A stretch of 64,000 nucleotides of DNA, from assembly GCF_000179555.1 (NCBI RefSeq), contig NZ_AECZ01000007.1, positions 117,799 through 181,798 on the forward strand, in the 5' to 3' direction. A program made the position numbers and the translations under genes. Each line of letters begins with the position of its first letter. Position 1 is the first letter of the stretch. Under the pieces are notes generated by a model. It was not told the origin of the DNA. It saw only the letters and a program-made list of their open reading frames with translations, and made no database searches. The stretch is from Solidesulfovibrio fructosivorans JJ] (lineage in GTDB: Bacteria > Desulfobacterota > Desulfovibrionia > Desulfovibrionales > Desulfovibrionaceae). Shown one piece after another: positions 42,067 to 50,714 of this stretch.

Positions 42067-43527
42067 ATGAGCAGAGGAAAGAAACGTAAACAGAAGATGT
42101 TCATCAGCGTGCTGCCCGGCGAACAGGTCGAGGTGGCCGTGGCCGAGGACGGCCTGCTGTTGGAATATTACGTCGAGATGGTGCACCAGGCCAAGACCCG
42201 GGGGCACATCTACAAGGGCCGCATCCACAACATCGATCCGGCCTTGCAGGCGGCGTTCATCAATTACGGGGCTGAGCGCAACGGCTTTTTGCAGATCGAC
42301 GAGGTGCACCCCGAATACTACCAGATCGTCCATGCCGGGGAGCGCCGCCCCAAGTATCCGCCCATCCAGAAGGCGCTGAAAAAAAACCAGGAGCTGCTCG
42401 TCCAGGTGGTCAAGGAGCCGACCGGCCACAAGGGCGCGTTTCTGACCACTTACCTGTCCCTGCCGGGCCGGTATTTCGTGCTGACCCCCGGACGCGAACA
42501 GCGCGGCGTCTCCCGCAAGATCGAGGACGAGGCCGAACGCAAGCGGCTCAAGGAAGCCATTTCCGGGCTCAAGCTGGAAGAGGGGCTCGGCATCATCGTG
42601 CGCACCGCCGCTCTGTCCCAGTCCAAGACCGCCCTCGAACGCGACCTGTCCTACTTGAAGCGCCTGTGGAAGGAAGTGCGCCAGCGCGGCACCACGGCCG
42701 AGACGCCGAGCCTGATCTACCAGGAGCTGGACCTGTCTTCCCGGGCCGTGCGCGACTACCTTACCGACGAGGTGGGCGAAATCTGGGTGGACGAGCCGGA
42801 AACCGCCGGCCGGGTGGCGGAGATGTCCTCCCTGATCTATCCGCGCCGTCCGAGCATCGTCAAACAGCACACCGACATGGACGTGCCGCTTTGGGACCGC
42901 TTCAACCTGCGCAAGCAGATCGAGCAGCTCTACGGCCGCGAGGTGACCCTGCCGAGCGGCGGGGTGCTGGCCTTCGACCATGCCGAGGCCCTGACCGCCG
43001 TGGACATCAACTCCGGCAAGATCGGCGGCGAATCGAATTTCCGCGAAATGGCGCTCAAGACCAATGTCGAGGCGGCCGAGGAAGTGGCCCGCCAGCTGCG
43101 CCTTCGCGACATCGGCGGCCAGGTCGTCATCGACTTCATCGAGATGAAGGACCGCAAGCACGTGGCCGAGGTGGAAAAGACCCTGCGCGCGGCCTTCAAA
43201 AGCGACCGGGCCCGCACCGACGTCGGCCGCATCTCCCGTTTCGGGCTGCTCGAAATCGTGCGCCAGCGCCTGGGGTCCTCGGCGCTTTCCATCACCTCCG
43301 AGACCTGTCCCTGCTGCAAGGGCTCGGGCCAGCGGCGCAACCACGAATGGCAGGCGTTGACCGTGCTCAAGGACATCTACCGCCAGCTGCGCAAGGACTC
43401 CGGCCAGGAAACCGTTACGGCCAAGGTCTCCGAGGAACTGGCTTTGTACCTGCTCAATTACAAGCGGGCGCGGCTTTCGGCCATGGAAGAGGAATTCAAG
43501 AAAAAGATCGTCGTCACCGCCATCTGA
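42067..43527 (+). CDS. rng: ribonuclease G (RNase E/G family)
   Basis: A 486-residue endoribonuclease for rRNA and mRNA processing. It has the S1-like region (GHIYKGRIHNIDPALQAAFINYG), metal ligands in TAVDINSGK and VIDFIEMKD, and the zinc-link CPCC. There is no long C-terminal degradosome scaffold, so it is RNase G-like rather than full RNase E. A basic MSRGKKRKQK tail at the N-terminus is notable. queH follows 4 nt later. Confidence 0.94.
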   Translation: MSRGKKRKQKMFISVLPGEQVEVAVAEDGLLLEYYVEMVHQAKTRGHIYKGRIHNIDPALQAAFINYGAERNGFLQIDEVHPEYYQIVHAGERRPKYPPIQKALKKNQELLVQVVKEPTGHKGAFLTTYLSLPGRYFVLTPGREQRGVSRKIEDEAERKRLKEAISGLKLEEGLGIIVRTAALSQSKTALERDLSYLKRLWKEVRQRGTTAETPSLIYQELDLSSRAVRDYLTDEVGEIWVDEPETAGRVAEMSSLIYPRRPSIVKQHTDMDVPLWDRFNLRKQIEQLYGREVTLPSGGVLAFDHAEALTAVDINSGKIGGESNFREMALKTNVEAAEEVARQLRLRDIGGQVVIDFIEMKDRKHVAEVEKTLRAAFKSDRARTDVGRISRFGLLEIVRQRLGSSALSITSETCPCCKGSGQRRNHEWQALTVLKDIYRQLRKDSGQETVTAKVSEELALYLLNYKRARLSAMEEEFKKKIVVTAI

Positions 43528-43531
43528 AGCC

Positions 43532-44092
43532 ATGTCCGAACGCCTGTTGCTGCATATCTGCTGCGGGCCTTGCGCCATTGCGCCCATCTTGCGCCTGCGC
43601 GAGGCCGGACTGCGCGTGGTGGGGCTTTTTTACAACCCCAACATCCAGCCCGTGATGGAATACCTGCGCCGTCGCGACGCCCTGGCCCAGGTGGCGGCCA
43701 AGCTTGGCGTGGACGTGCTCTACGACGACTACGACCCGCTGCCGCATCTGCGCCGGTCGACCGCCGATCCCGATGCGCGCTGCCGGCCCTGCTGGGACGA
43801 GCGTTTGGCCCGCGCGGCCGAAACAGCCCGGCGCTTGGGGTGCGACGCGTACTCTTCCTCGTTACTCTACAGCAAATATCAGGACCACGGCCTGCTGCGC
43901 GCCCTGGGCGAGGCGCAGGCCACAAGCCACGGCGTCCCGTTTTACTACCGAGACTTCCGCGTCGATTGGGACGAAGGCGTGGCCCTGTCCAAGGAATGGG
44001 GCATCTACCGTCAGCCGTACTGCGGCTGCGTCCTGAGCGAATTCGACCGCTTTTCCAAAAAACTGCGTCGCCCGCCTGTGGTGGGTGAGTAG
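43532..44092 (+). CDS. queH: epoxyqueuosine reductase QueH
   Basis: Reduces epoxyqueuosine to queuosine in tRNA, the non-cobalamin alternative to QueG. The 186-residue protein has the conserved Cys set: LLHICCGPCA at the N-terminus, DARCRPCWDERL and QPYCGCV. SSLLYSKYQDH matches the family core. It starts 4 nt after rng, so they are translationally linked. A family A repeat begins 7 nt after its stop. Confidence 0.93.
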   Translation: MSERLLLHICCGPCAIAPILRLREAGLRVVGLFYNPNIQPVMEYLRRRDALAQVAAKLGVDVLYDDYDPLPHLRRSTADPDARCRPCWDERLARAAETARRLGCDAYSSSLLYSKYQDHGLLRALGEAQATSHGVPFYYRDFRVDWDEGVALSKEWGIYRQPYCGCVLSEFDRFSKKLRRPPVVGE

Positions 44093-44099
44093 TTTTTTT

Positions 44100-44175
44100 G
44101 CCTCCGGCGGCCTGGGGGAAACTTTTTGGAAAAAGTTTCCCCCAGGACCCCCTTCAAAAATTTTCAATAGGGAAT
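44100..44175. repeat. family A intergenic repeat, terminator after queH
   Basis: GCCTCCGGCGG, hairpin 44111-44146 (CCTGGGGGAAACTTTTT arms), then ACCCCCTTCAAAAATTTTCAATAGGGAATC. The GCCTCCGGCGG side faces queH. Confidence 0.8.
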
Positions 44176-44441
44176 CCGGATCGTCGCCGGGGACGTCTTG
44201 GGATGCTCTTTCACTGGAGAGGGCATGGAATTGTTGTTTGTCGCAGGGCGTTGGTTCGTACTGACGGGTTGGGATTGCTGTTGGAGGTGGGGCGTGCGGT
44301 CAGGGGCGACAGGGGGCAGGGCGGTCAGTCAAGCGCATTTTTCCGCCGACATATCGTCAGAAGCATCACATAGCGACAAAGCGTTGTCCCGCCCATCCGC
44401 CCGCGGGCCGGCCAAATGAATACTTCTTACGGGAATCCTGC
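44176..44441. other. gene-free region upstream of cbiB
   Basis: About 265 bp with no credible gene. I checked for a cobalamin riboswitch, which would fit a B12 gene, and did not find a recognisable B12-box. The cbiB promoter presumably lies here. Confidence 0.5.
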
Positions 44442-45359
44442 ATGCATATTGAAACGTGGATGATTGTCCTGGCCGTGGGGCTGGATCTGGCCTTGGCCGA
44501 TCCGTTGTGGCTGCCGCATCCGGTGCGGGCCATTGGCGCGGCCTATGCGGTTCTGGACGCCCTGGCCGACCGGCTGGGCCTGCGTAACCGCTTTTTCGGG
44601 GCCTGTTGCGTGGCCCTTGTCGCCGGGACAAGCGGCGGGATCGTCTGGCTGCTCGGCCGAATACCGGGCATAGGGGCCGTTTGCGGCCTGTACTTCGCCT
44701 ATGCCGGCTTGGCCCTGGGCGGGCTTTTGCGCGAGGGGCGCAAGGGGGCGGCGCTGCTTGAAAATGGGCAGGTGGAAGCGGCCCGGACGGTCGTTGCCGG
44801 GCTGGTCAGCCGGGACGTGACCGCGCTCGATGCGGCCGGACTGTGGCGGGCGCTGGCCGAGACCGTGGCCGAAAACGCCAACGATGCGTTCGTCGCGCCG
44901 TTTTTTTGGCTGGCCGTGGCCGGACTGCCCGGACTTTGGGCATACAAGGCCGTAAGCACCGCCGACTCCATGTGGGGCTACCGCACGCCTCGGTACCGCG
45001 ACCTGGGCTGGTTCGGGGCCAGGGCCGACGATGCGCTGGCGTGGTTGCCGGCCAGGATTGCGGCCGTTGGCATGTGGATTGCAGCTAAGATTTTGGGCAT
45101 GGGCAAAGCAGTGCGCTTCGGCGATGTCGTTGCCGATGCCCGAAAAAGCGCTAGCCCGAATGCAGGCTGGCCCATGGCGGCCGCGGCGTGGCTGTGCGGC
45201 GCATCCATGGGAGGACCATCCGTGTATTTTGGCCGCTTGGTGCAAAAGCCGGTCTTTGGCCCCACCGAAAGCCTTTGGGATGCGAGACGGTTTGCAATGT
45301 TGATGCGATTGGTATTGTTTGAAAGCGGAATTGTTGTCGTAGTAACTGTTTTATTGTAA
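44442..45359 (+). CDS. cbiB: adenosylcobinamide-phosphate synthase CbiB
   Basis: Attaches the aminopropanol arm to cobyric acid in cobalamin synthesis. The 305-residue integral membrane protein has DLALADPLWLPHPVRAIG at the N-terminus and the core ETVAENANDAFVAPFFW. It also has STADSMWGYRTPRYRDLGWFGARADD and a C-terminal hydrophobic helix. It stands alone; no other cob/cbi gene is in the window. GGGAA precedes ATG 44442. Confidence 0.94.
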   Translation: MHIETWMIVLAVGLDLALADPLWLPHPVRAIGAAYAVLDALADRLGLRNRFFGACCVALVAGTSGGIVWLLGRIPGIGAVCGLYFAYAGLALGGLLREGRKGAALLENGQVEAARTVVAGLVSRDVTALDAAGLWRALAETVAENANDAFVAPFFWLAVAGLPGLWAYKAVSTADSMWGYRTPRYRDLGWFGARADDALAWLPARIAAVGMWIAAKILGMGKAVRFGDVVADARKSASPNAGWPMAAAAWLCGASMGGPSVYFGRLVQKPVFGPTESLWDARRFAMLMRLVLFESGIVVVVTVLL

Positions 45360-45465
45360 CAGTTGTTTCGTATAGAATGTTCTGCGTTGCGTTTTCTGCG
45401 CGTGTCCAGGATCCTGTTGGCGAATGCTGTGTTTTGAATTTTTACCAGGCGAGATAGTTTTTTTA

Positions 45466-45495
45466 TTGACGCAAACAAATTTGTGGTGCTAGAAA
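45466..45495 (+). promoter_or_regulatory. sigma-70-type promoter of the cold-shock gene
   Basis: TTGACG at 45466-45471 and TAGAAA at 45490-45495 with 18 bp spacing, set in an AT-rich stretch. The predicted leader is only about 25 nt, shorter than the long regulatory leaders of E. coli cspA. Confidence 0.6.
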
Positions 45496-45527
45496 ATAAA
45501 GTACGACTTTTTGAGGAGGGCAGACTT

Positions 45528-45734
45528 ATGGGATTTGAAGGTACCGTCAAGTGGTTCAGTGACAAGAAGGGTTATGGTTTCATCATGCGCGAGGGCGAGG
45601 ACGACGTGTTTGTCCACTACTCGTCCATCGAGGGCGAAGGCTTTCGCACCTTGCGCGAAGGCGAACTTGTGCAATTCGACATCATTCAGGGCGAGCGGGG
45701 TCCCAAAGCCACGAATGTGGTGAAAAACGCCTAG
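45528..45734 (+). CDS. cspA: cold-shock domain protein
   Basis: A 68-residue single CSD protein. RNP1 is KGYGFI and RNP2 is VFVHYSSI, preceded by [10 protein letters not shown]. It binds single-stranded RNA/DNA as a chaperone. ATG 45528 follows GAGGAGGG. Own promoter and terminator make it monocistronic. Whether it is cold-induced cannot be told. Confidence 0.93.
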   Translation: MGFEGTVKWFSDKKGYGFIMREGEDDVFVHYSSIEGEGFRTLREGELVQFDIIQGERGPKATNVVKNA

Positions 45735-45759
45735 TCGCGCATCCAATTCCACGAAAAAA

Positions 45760-45791
45760 GCCCCCGGCGCCGCATGGCGCCGGGGGCTTTT
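45760..45791. terminator. bidirectional intrinsic terminator
   Basis: A 12-bp perfect stem GCCCCCGGCGCC / GGCGCCGGGGGC with a GCAT loop, flanked by AAAAAA on the left and TTTT on the right. It serves cspA and the convergent proC. Confidence 0.92.
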
Positions 45792-45809
45792 GATTTGGAG
45801 AAGGGCCGG

Positions 45810-46610
45810 TCAGGCGCCGAGGGCCTTGGAGCGGTCACGCGAGGCGGCCACGGCGTCGATGACCGCCGCCCGCACGGCCTTGCGGTCGAGGTGCATGAGC
45901 GCTTCGATGGTGGTGCCGGCCGGCGAGGTGACCATCTCGCGCAGTACGCTCGGATGAAGCCCGGATTCGGCGACCAGCTTGGCCGTGCCCTCGATGAGCC
46001 CGGAAACGATATCCGTGGCCTTGTCCCGGGGAAAGCCCACGAGCACCCCGGATTCGATGAGCGCCTCCATGAAATAGAGGACATAGGCCGGGCCGGAGCC
46101 GGCAAGGCCGGTGAAGGCGTCGAAGAGCTTTTCCTCGAGCACGTAGGTGCGGCCAAGCTTGTTGAAAAGCCCGTGGACGAAGGCCCGGTGCGCCTCGCCC
46201 AGCTTCGGGTCCTCCAGGCACAGGGCGAACTGGCCCGCGCCGACCAAGGCCGGGGTGTTGGGCATGATGCGCACCACCGGGCATTTGCCGGCCGTCAGTT
46301 CCCGAAGCCGGGCCATGGTCACGCCGGCGACGATGGAGCAGACCACCGTCTCGGGCTTGAGATGCGGCGTAAGAGCCTTCATGGCCGAGGCGAGGTACTG
46401 GGGTTTGACGCACAGGATCAGGTAATCGGCCCCCGCCGCCAGCGCCTCGGGGGTCGCGGCCGGCGCGGCCAGCTTCTTGTCGGCCAGCGCCTTCACCTTG
46501 GCCGGGTCCACGTCGTAGGCCAGGGCCGAGACGTCGGCAACGGCGACAAGGCCATTGATGATGGCCCCGCCCATATTCCCCGCGCCGAGAAAGCCGATGA
46601 CGGCGGCCAT
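45810..46610 (-). CDS. proC: pyrroline-5-carboxylate reductase
   Basis: Last step of proline synthesis. The 266-residue protein starts MAAVIGFLGAGNMGGAI (NAD(P) Rossmann), with VRIMPNTPALVGAG and the signature GLAGSGPAYVLYFMEALIESGV. The C-terminal VTSPAGTTIEALMHLD is typical. ATG 46610 lies 4 nt after the ndk stop, so the two are coupled; in-frame codons further upstream only read antisense to ndk. Confidence 0.96.
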   Translation of the reverse strand: MAAVIGFLGAGNMGGAIINGLVAVADVSALAYDVDPAKVKALADKKLAAPAATPEALAAGADYLILCVKPQYLASAMKALTPHLKPETVVCSIVAGVTMARLRELTAGKCPVVRIMPNTPALVGAGQFALCLEDPKLGEAHRAFVHGLFNKLGRTYVLEEKLFDAFTGLAGSGPAYVLYFMEALIESGVLVGFPRDKATDIVSGLIEGTAKLVAESGLHPSVLREMVTSPAGTTIEALMHLDRKAVRAAVIDAVAASRDRSKALGA

Positions 46611-46614
46611 GACC

Positions 46615-47031
46615 CTAACCCACCATTTCCAGGGCGCTGAAGAAGTAGGACGTTTCGAAAGCGGCGGTTTCCGGGGCGTCGGAGCCGTGGACGGAGTTCT
46701 TCTCGATGTCCAGGGCATAGGTCTTGCGGATGGTGCCTTCCTCGGCGTTGGCCGGGTTGGTGGCGCCCATGAGCTTGCGGTAGCGGGCGATGGCGTCGTC
46801 GCCCTCGAGGATGGAGACGACCACCGGGCCGGAGATCATGAAGTCCACCAGGCTGCCGAAGAACGGGCGTTCCTTGTGCACGGCGTAAAAACCCTCGGCC
46901 TCGGCTTTGGACAGCTGGATCATCTTCATGGCCACGACCTTAAGGCCCCCGTCCTGGATCATTTTGAGGATGGCTCCGGCCAGATTGCGGGAAACGGCGT
47001 CGGGCTTGATGATGGAAAGGGTACGCTCCAT
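46615..47031 (-). CDS. ndk: nucleoside diphosphate kinase
   Basis: Balances NTP pools by phosphotransfer through a histidine. The 138-residue protein has [26 protein letters not shown], and the active-site His in [12 protein letters not shown] lies 8 nt before ATG 47031. First gene of ndk-proC. Confidence 0.97.
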   Translation of the reverse strand: MERTLSIIKPDAVSRNLAGAILKMIQDGGLKVVAMKMIQLSKAEAEGFYAVHKERPFFGSLVDFMISGPVVVSILEGDDAIARYRKLMGATNPANAEEGTIRKTYALDIEKNSVHGSDAPETAAFETSYFFSALEMVG

Positions 47032-47239
47032 GGGTGTTGCTCCTTGCTTTTAATTGGAATGCCCGGTCTTGGTTGGATGGTGCCGTATCGTGACACGACC
47101 GGGCAGGGCGGACTTATCGTGAATTGCCAGCCATGGCAAAGGGTGAATCCAGTCGCACCCGCCTGCCTGGCCGTGGGCCGTACGAGGAGACTTCCCATCG
47201 TGCGGGGATGTTATCGTTATGAAATTTCGCAAGGGGGCG

Positions 47240-47286
47240 CGCCAAAGGGGAGACCCCTTGGGAGCGGGTTTCCCCTCACGCTTTTT
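47240..47286 (-). terminator. decayed family B-like hairpin after the DUF190/CBS gene
   Basis: AAAGGGGAGACCCC..GGGTTTCCCCTCACGCTTTTTC. The arms GGGGAGACCC and GGGTTTCCCC pair with one mismatch. It borders the DUF190/CBS gene stop. Confidence 0.55.
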
Positions 47287-47289
47287 CCC

Positions 47290-48528
47290 TCAATGCGCGC
47301 CGGCGATGACGCGGAGAATCGCTTCGCGGTCGACCATGCCGAGCAGCTTGCCCGCGTCGTCCACGACCACGAGCCGTTTGACCTTGGCCGCGAGCATTTT
47401 TTGCAGCACTTCCATCAGGGTCGCATCCTCGTGGATGGTAAGGACGTTTGGTTCCATGACCTCGGCCGCCGAGCCGGTGGGGCAGGCCCCCGTCTCCTCG
47501 GGTTTGCCGAAGGAAAAAAGCGCCTCGATGAGGCCGGGTTTTCGGGCCGGACCGCAACGCCGGAGCAGGTCGCTGTCGAGAATGATGCCGCGCACCGTCT
47601 TGTCCGCGTCCACGACCACCGCGCGCCGAAGCGGCGAGGCGACAATGGCGGCCACCACCTGGTGCAGCGGCGTGTCCGGGAAGGCCGTGGGCACGTCGGT
47701 GATCATCACGTCCCGGGCCTGCTGGAAAAGTCCGGCCGTAAAGCGCGGCAGCGCCTGGGCCGAGGGGGCCAGGTCAGAGGCCGCGCGCAGGATGTCCACC
47801 CGGCTGACCAGCCCCACGAGCTCGCCCGCGGCGTCCACCACCGGAAGCCGTTTGAGGCCTTTCCCGGTCATGAGCTGGGCCGCGTCGCGAAGGCTCGTCC
47901 GGTCATTGATCGTCACCACCGGGCTGGTCATGACCTCGCCGGCGGTGCGTCCCGAAATCTTGTCGCGTTCGTTTTTGCGGATGTCCTCGGGCAGGATGTC
48001 CTGCAGGGACAGCCGCGCCGCCATGCCGCCGCGCATAAGGATATCGCCGCCCGTGATGATTCCGGCCACCGAACCGTCGGATTCGATGACCAGCACCGCC
48101 TTGTTGTCGTGGGAAACGAGCATGTCCATCACCACCGGAAGCGGCGTGTCCCGGTTGGCCGTGGCCACTGCCGTGGCCATGACGTCGCGCACCCGGACAG
48201 GGCAATGAAAGCGGGCGGTGAGGCCGCGCTGGCGCGTGATGAGCCCGCCCTTGATCACGCCCTCGATGCGGGGCAGCACGGCCTCGATGCGCTCGGGCCG
48301 GTCGACGATCTCCACCACCATGGGCAGGTCCTCGGACAGGCGCAACAACTTGGCCGTGTGGACAAGGCTGCCGGCCCCGAACCCGAGCACCCCGCGCAGC
48401 ACGGTGGCCCCGGCCGCGCCGTGCCGACGGGCCTCCTCCACGATCACTTCATAGACAGGCCGCCCGTCGCTACGGTCGGATTCGCCGCAATACACGCGCA
48501 ACACTTCCACTTCGGCGTATTCCGTCAT
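47290..48528 (-). CDS. DUF190 plus tandem CBS-domain protein
   Basis: About 412 residues. The N-terminal 100 residues match DUF190, a PII-like fold (VLRVYCGESDRSDGRPVYEVIVEEAR, GVLGFGAGS, PMVVEIVDRPERIEAVLP). Two pairs of CBS domains follow (VRVRDVMATAV, AGEVMTSPVVTI, ARDVMITDVPT, AAEVMEPNVLTI), which bind adenine nucleotides. DUF190 proteins are often encoded beside crcB fluoride channels, and crcB lies two genes upstream here. A regulatory role in fluoride or ion homeostasis is inferred. GGAG is 7 nt before ATG 48528. Confidence 0.88.
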   Translation of the reverse strand: MTEYAEVEVLRVYCGESDRSDGRPVYEVIVEEARRHGAAGATVLRGVLGFGAGSLVHTAKLLRLSEDLPMVVEIVDRPERIEAVLPRIEGVIKGGLITRQRGLTARFHCPVRVRDVMATAVATANRDTPLPVVMDMLVSHDNKAVLVIESDGSVAGIITGGDILMRGGMAARLSLQDILPEDIRKNERDKISGRTAGEVMTSPVVTINDRTSLRDAAQLMTGKGLKRLPVVDAAGELVGLVSRVDILRAASDLAPSAQALPRFTAGLFQQARDVMITDVPTAFPDTPLHQVVAAIVASPLRRAVVVDADKTVRGIILDSDLLRRCGPARKPGLIEALFSFGKPEETGACPTGSAAEVMEPNVLTIHEDATLMEVLQKMLAAKVKRLVVVDDAGKLLGMVDREAILRVIAGAH

Positions 48529-48604
48529 GGTTTTCTCCCGCTTGCAAATATGGCCCCTGCCGGGGGCCTCCCTTTTGTTGGGGTACCCGCGATCCCTTGC
48601 TTGT

Positions 48605-49219
48605 TTAAAGAGCCCCGGCCAGCTGTTTTCCGGCTTCCCGCGCCTGGGCAAGAATATCTTCATGCTGCGCGACGCGGCCCAGGTCAAACAGTCCGAGCGC
48701 GATGAATTCTCCCACAATGTCGTAGCCCAGGGCGGCCAGCGGAAGCCGCATCGCCTCCAGTGCGACGCCGGTATCCTTTTTTTCGGCTTGCTCGGCAACG
48801 ACCCCGATGACGGCCTTTCTTCCCTGGCCCGCCAATCGGCTCGACCAGCCCCTGGGCCGCGTGTTCGTGAAATCGTAATAACAGTACAGACGGTCGAGGA
48901 AGGCCTTCATCCTGGCGCTGATATTATACTGATGCACCGGGGAGACAAGCGCCAAGCCGGAGCATTGCTCGATCTTTGGATACAGGAGGGTCATGCCGTC
49001 CTGGAGCCCGGTGCAGACGCCTGCCTTGCGGCAGGCTTCGCAACCCAGGCAAGGTTCGTATCGGTATTCCCGCAGATGCACCGCTTGGCCGTCCGCGCCG
49101 TTCCCGCGCGCGCCGTCCAGGACCGCCTGGAGCAGCATGTGCGAGTTGCCTCGCTTTCGCGGGCTCGCTTCAATGCCGAGGATTCTCGCGATGCCATGGT
49201 CTGGCCCGTCAGCCGTCAT
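48605..49219 (-). CDS. NAD(P)H-dependent FMN reductase / iron-sulfur flavoprotein
   Basis: A 204-residue flavodoxin-like protein. The N-terminal GIEASPRKRGNSHMLL is the FMN phosphate loop, and PCLGCEACRKAGVC is the compact Cys motif seen in iron-sulfur flavoproteins. SPVHQYNISARMKAFLDRLY follows. Its ATG overlaps the crcB stop by 1 nt (TGATG), so it is coupled to crcB. Its substrate and any link to fluoride are unknown. Confidence 0.86.
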   Translation of the reverse strand: MTADGPDHGIARILGIEASPRKRGNSHMLLQAVLDGARGNGADGQAVHLREYRYEPCLGCEACRKAGVCTGLQDGMTLLYPKIEQCSGLALVSPVHQYNISARMKAFLDRLYCYYDFTNTRPRGWSSRLAGQGRKAVIGVVAEQAEKKDTGVALEAMRLPLAALGYDIVGEFIALGLFDLGRVAQHEDILAQAREAGKQLAGAL

Positions 49220-49596
49220 CAAAACATCCGGCCGAGCATCAACCCGCCGAAAAGGGCGGCAAAGCCGAGCACGGTCTGGAATCCGACATTGGCCAGGGCC
49301 GTCAGGTAGCGGCCGTCCTCGATGAGGCCGCCGCTTTCGAAAATGAACGTGGAAAAGGTGGTGAACGCGCCCATGAATCCTGTGAGGATGATGGCCCGGG
49401 TTTCGGTGCGGATGAGCATCCGGCCTTCGCCGAGCTGCCAGATGAGGCCGAACAGGAAGCAGCCGAGGATGTTGGCGGTCGCCGTCCCCCAGGGGAATTG
49501 GCGACCGGCCAGACCGTACACAAACCCGGAAATCCAATAACGGGCCAGGGTGCCGGCTGCGCCGGCCAGGGCGATGAGCCCGAGTTTTTCCAGCAT
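49219..49596 (-). CDS. crcB: fluoride efflux channel CrcB/Fluc
   Basis: A 125-residue four-helix channel. GAAGTLARYWISG, the pore Asn in TANILGCFLFGL and the Phe-box GFMGAFTTFSTFIFE are all present. It protects against fluoride as a dual-topology dimer. GGAGAGG precedes ATG 49596. I did not find a convincing fluoride riboswitch upstream. Confidence 0.95.
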   Translation of the reverse strand: MLEKLGLIALAGAAGTLARYWISGFVYGLAGRQFPWGTATANILGCFLFGLIWQLGEGRMLIRTETRAIILTGFMGAFTTFSTFIFESGGLIEDGRYLTALANVGFQTVLGFAALFGGLMLGRMF

Positions 49597-49743
49597 CGCG
49601 CCTCTCCGGAGGCGACGGTTTCGCCGCCATGCTGCTGCGGTTGTCTTATGTCCCGGGCGTCGTCAGCGGCGTCGGGGTTGGAGCTTCGTGGTGATTGTCC
49701 GTCGAATTGATAGCGCATGGGGCAAAAAGGGTAAAGAAGGTGA

Positions 49744-49775
49744 TTGACTTCATAAATCCTATTACTAAGGTAGGA
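49744..49775 (+). promoter_or_regulatory. candidate promoter/operator of nifU-nifS
   Basis: TTGACT (49744-49749) followed by AT-rich sequence and an inverted repeat TCCTA-N9-TAGGA (49757-49775) that would overlap the -10 region. This is the layout expected for a repressor such as an Rrf2/IscR-type regulator. No regulator gene is adjacent. Confidence 0.45.
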
Positions 49776-49874
49776 AATTGTACGGGCGCGTGAGACGCCA
49801 AAACCCCTTTTCGCGGCGCGGCAAGCGGCTTATACTGGTTTGTCCCCAAACCGCCAGGGTGATCGGAGGAGAGT

Positions 49875-50714
49875 ATGTGGGAATATACCGATAAAGTCAG
49901 GGATCATTTTCTCAATCCCCGCAACGTGGGCAGCCTTGAGGACGCCAATGCCGTGGGCGAGGTCGGATCGCTTGCCTGCGGCGACGCGCTCAAGCTGTAT
50001 CTGAAGATAAACGACGCCGGCGTCATCGAGGACGCCCGCTTCCAGACCTTCGGCTGCGCCTCGGCAATCGCCTCGAGTTCGGTCCTGACCGAGCTGCTCA
50101 AGGGCAAGACCATCGAGGAAGCGAAAAAGCTCACCAACAAGGACATTGCCGACTATCTCGGCGGGCTGCCCAAGGAAAAGATGCACTGTTCGGTCATGGG
50201 ACAGGAGGCCCTGGAGGCGGCCCTGGCCGGGTATCTGGGCGAAAAGGCCCCGGAGCACGAGCCCGAGGGCGAGCTGGTGTGCAAGTGTTTCGGCGTCTAC
50301 GAAGGCCAGATCCGCCGGGCCATCCGCGAAAACGCCCTGACCAGCGTGGAGGAGATCACGGACTTCACCAAGGCCGGCGGCGGCTGCGGCGACTGCCAGG
50401 AACGGCTGCAAGCCATCCTGGACGAGGAGCTTGGCCAGCAAGCCGGCGCGGCGAAGACGCCGGCCAAGGGGCTTACCAACCTGGAACGGGTCAAGCGCGT
50501 GACCCAGGTCATGGACGAGGAGATCCGCCCCAACCTCAAAAAGGACGGCGGCGACATCGAACTGCTGGACATCGAAGGCAAGACGGTGCTGGTGGCCCTT
50601 CGCGGGGCGTGCCAGGGCTGTCCGGTCAGCAACGTGACGCTGACCGAATTCGTGCAAAAGCGGCTGCGGGAACTGGTGGAGCCCGACATCACGGTCAAGG
50701 AGGCTGGCAAATGA
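49875..50714 (+). CDS. nifU: Fe-S cluster assembly scaffold NifU
   Basis: Modular NifU of 279 residues. The N-terminal IscU-like scaffold has Cys in SLACGDALK, FGCASAIAS and MHCSVMG. The central [2Fe-2S] domain has CKCFGV and CGDCQ. The C-terminal NifU domain has CxxC in GACQGCPVS. It assembles clusters from sulfur delivered by NifS. The stop overlaps the nifS ATG (ATGA). In sulfate reducers such a pair usually serves general Fe-S supply; no nif structural genes are here. Confidence 0.96.
   Translation: MWEYTDKVRDHFLNPRNVGSLEDANAVGEVGSLACGDALKLYLKINDAGVIEDARFQTFGCASAIASSSVLTELLKGKTIEEAKKLTNKDIADYLGGLPKEKMHCSVMGQEALEAALAGYLGEKAPEHEPEGELVCKCFGVYEGQIRRAIRENALTSVEEITDFTKAGGGCGDCQERLQAILDEELGQQAGAAKTPAKGLTNLERVKRVTQVMDEEIRPNLKKDGGDIELLDIEGKTVLVALRGACQGCPVSNVTLTEFVQKRLRELVEPDITVKEAGK

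Noticed and set aside
44176..44441. Possible cobalamin riboswitch before cbiB
   Set aside because: No B12-box or matching stem arrangement could be found by eye.
49597..49740. Possible fluoride riboswitch upstream of crcB
   Set aside because: A GGCGACGGTTTCGCC stem is seen, but on the wrong strand for crcB, and the downstream conserved part of the motif is absent.
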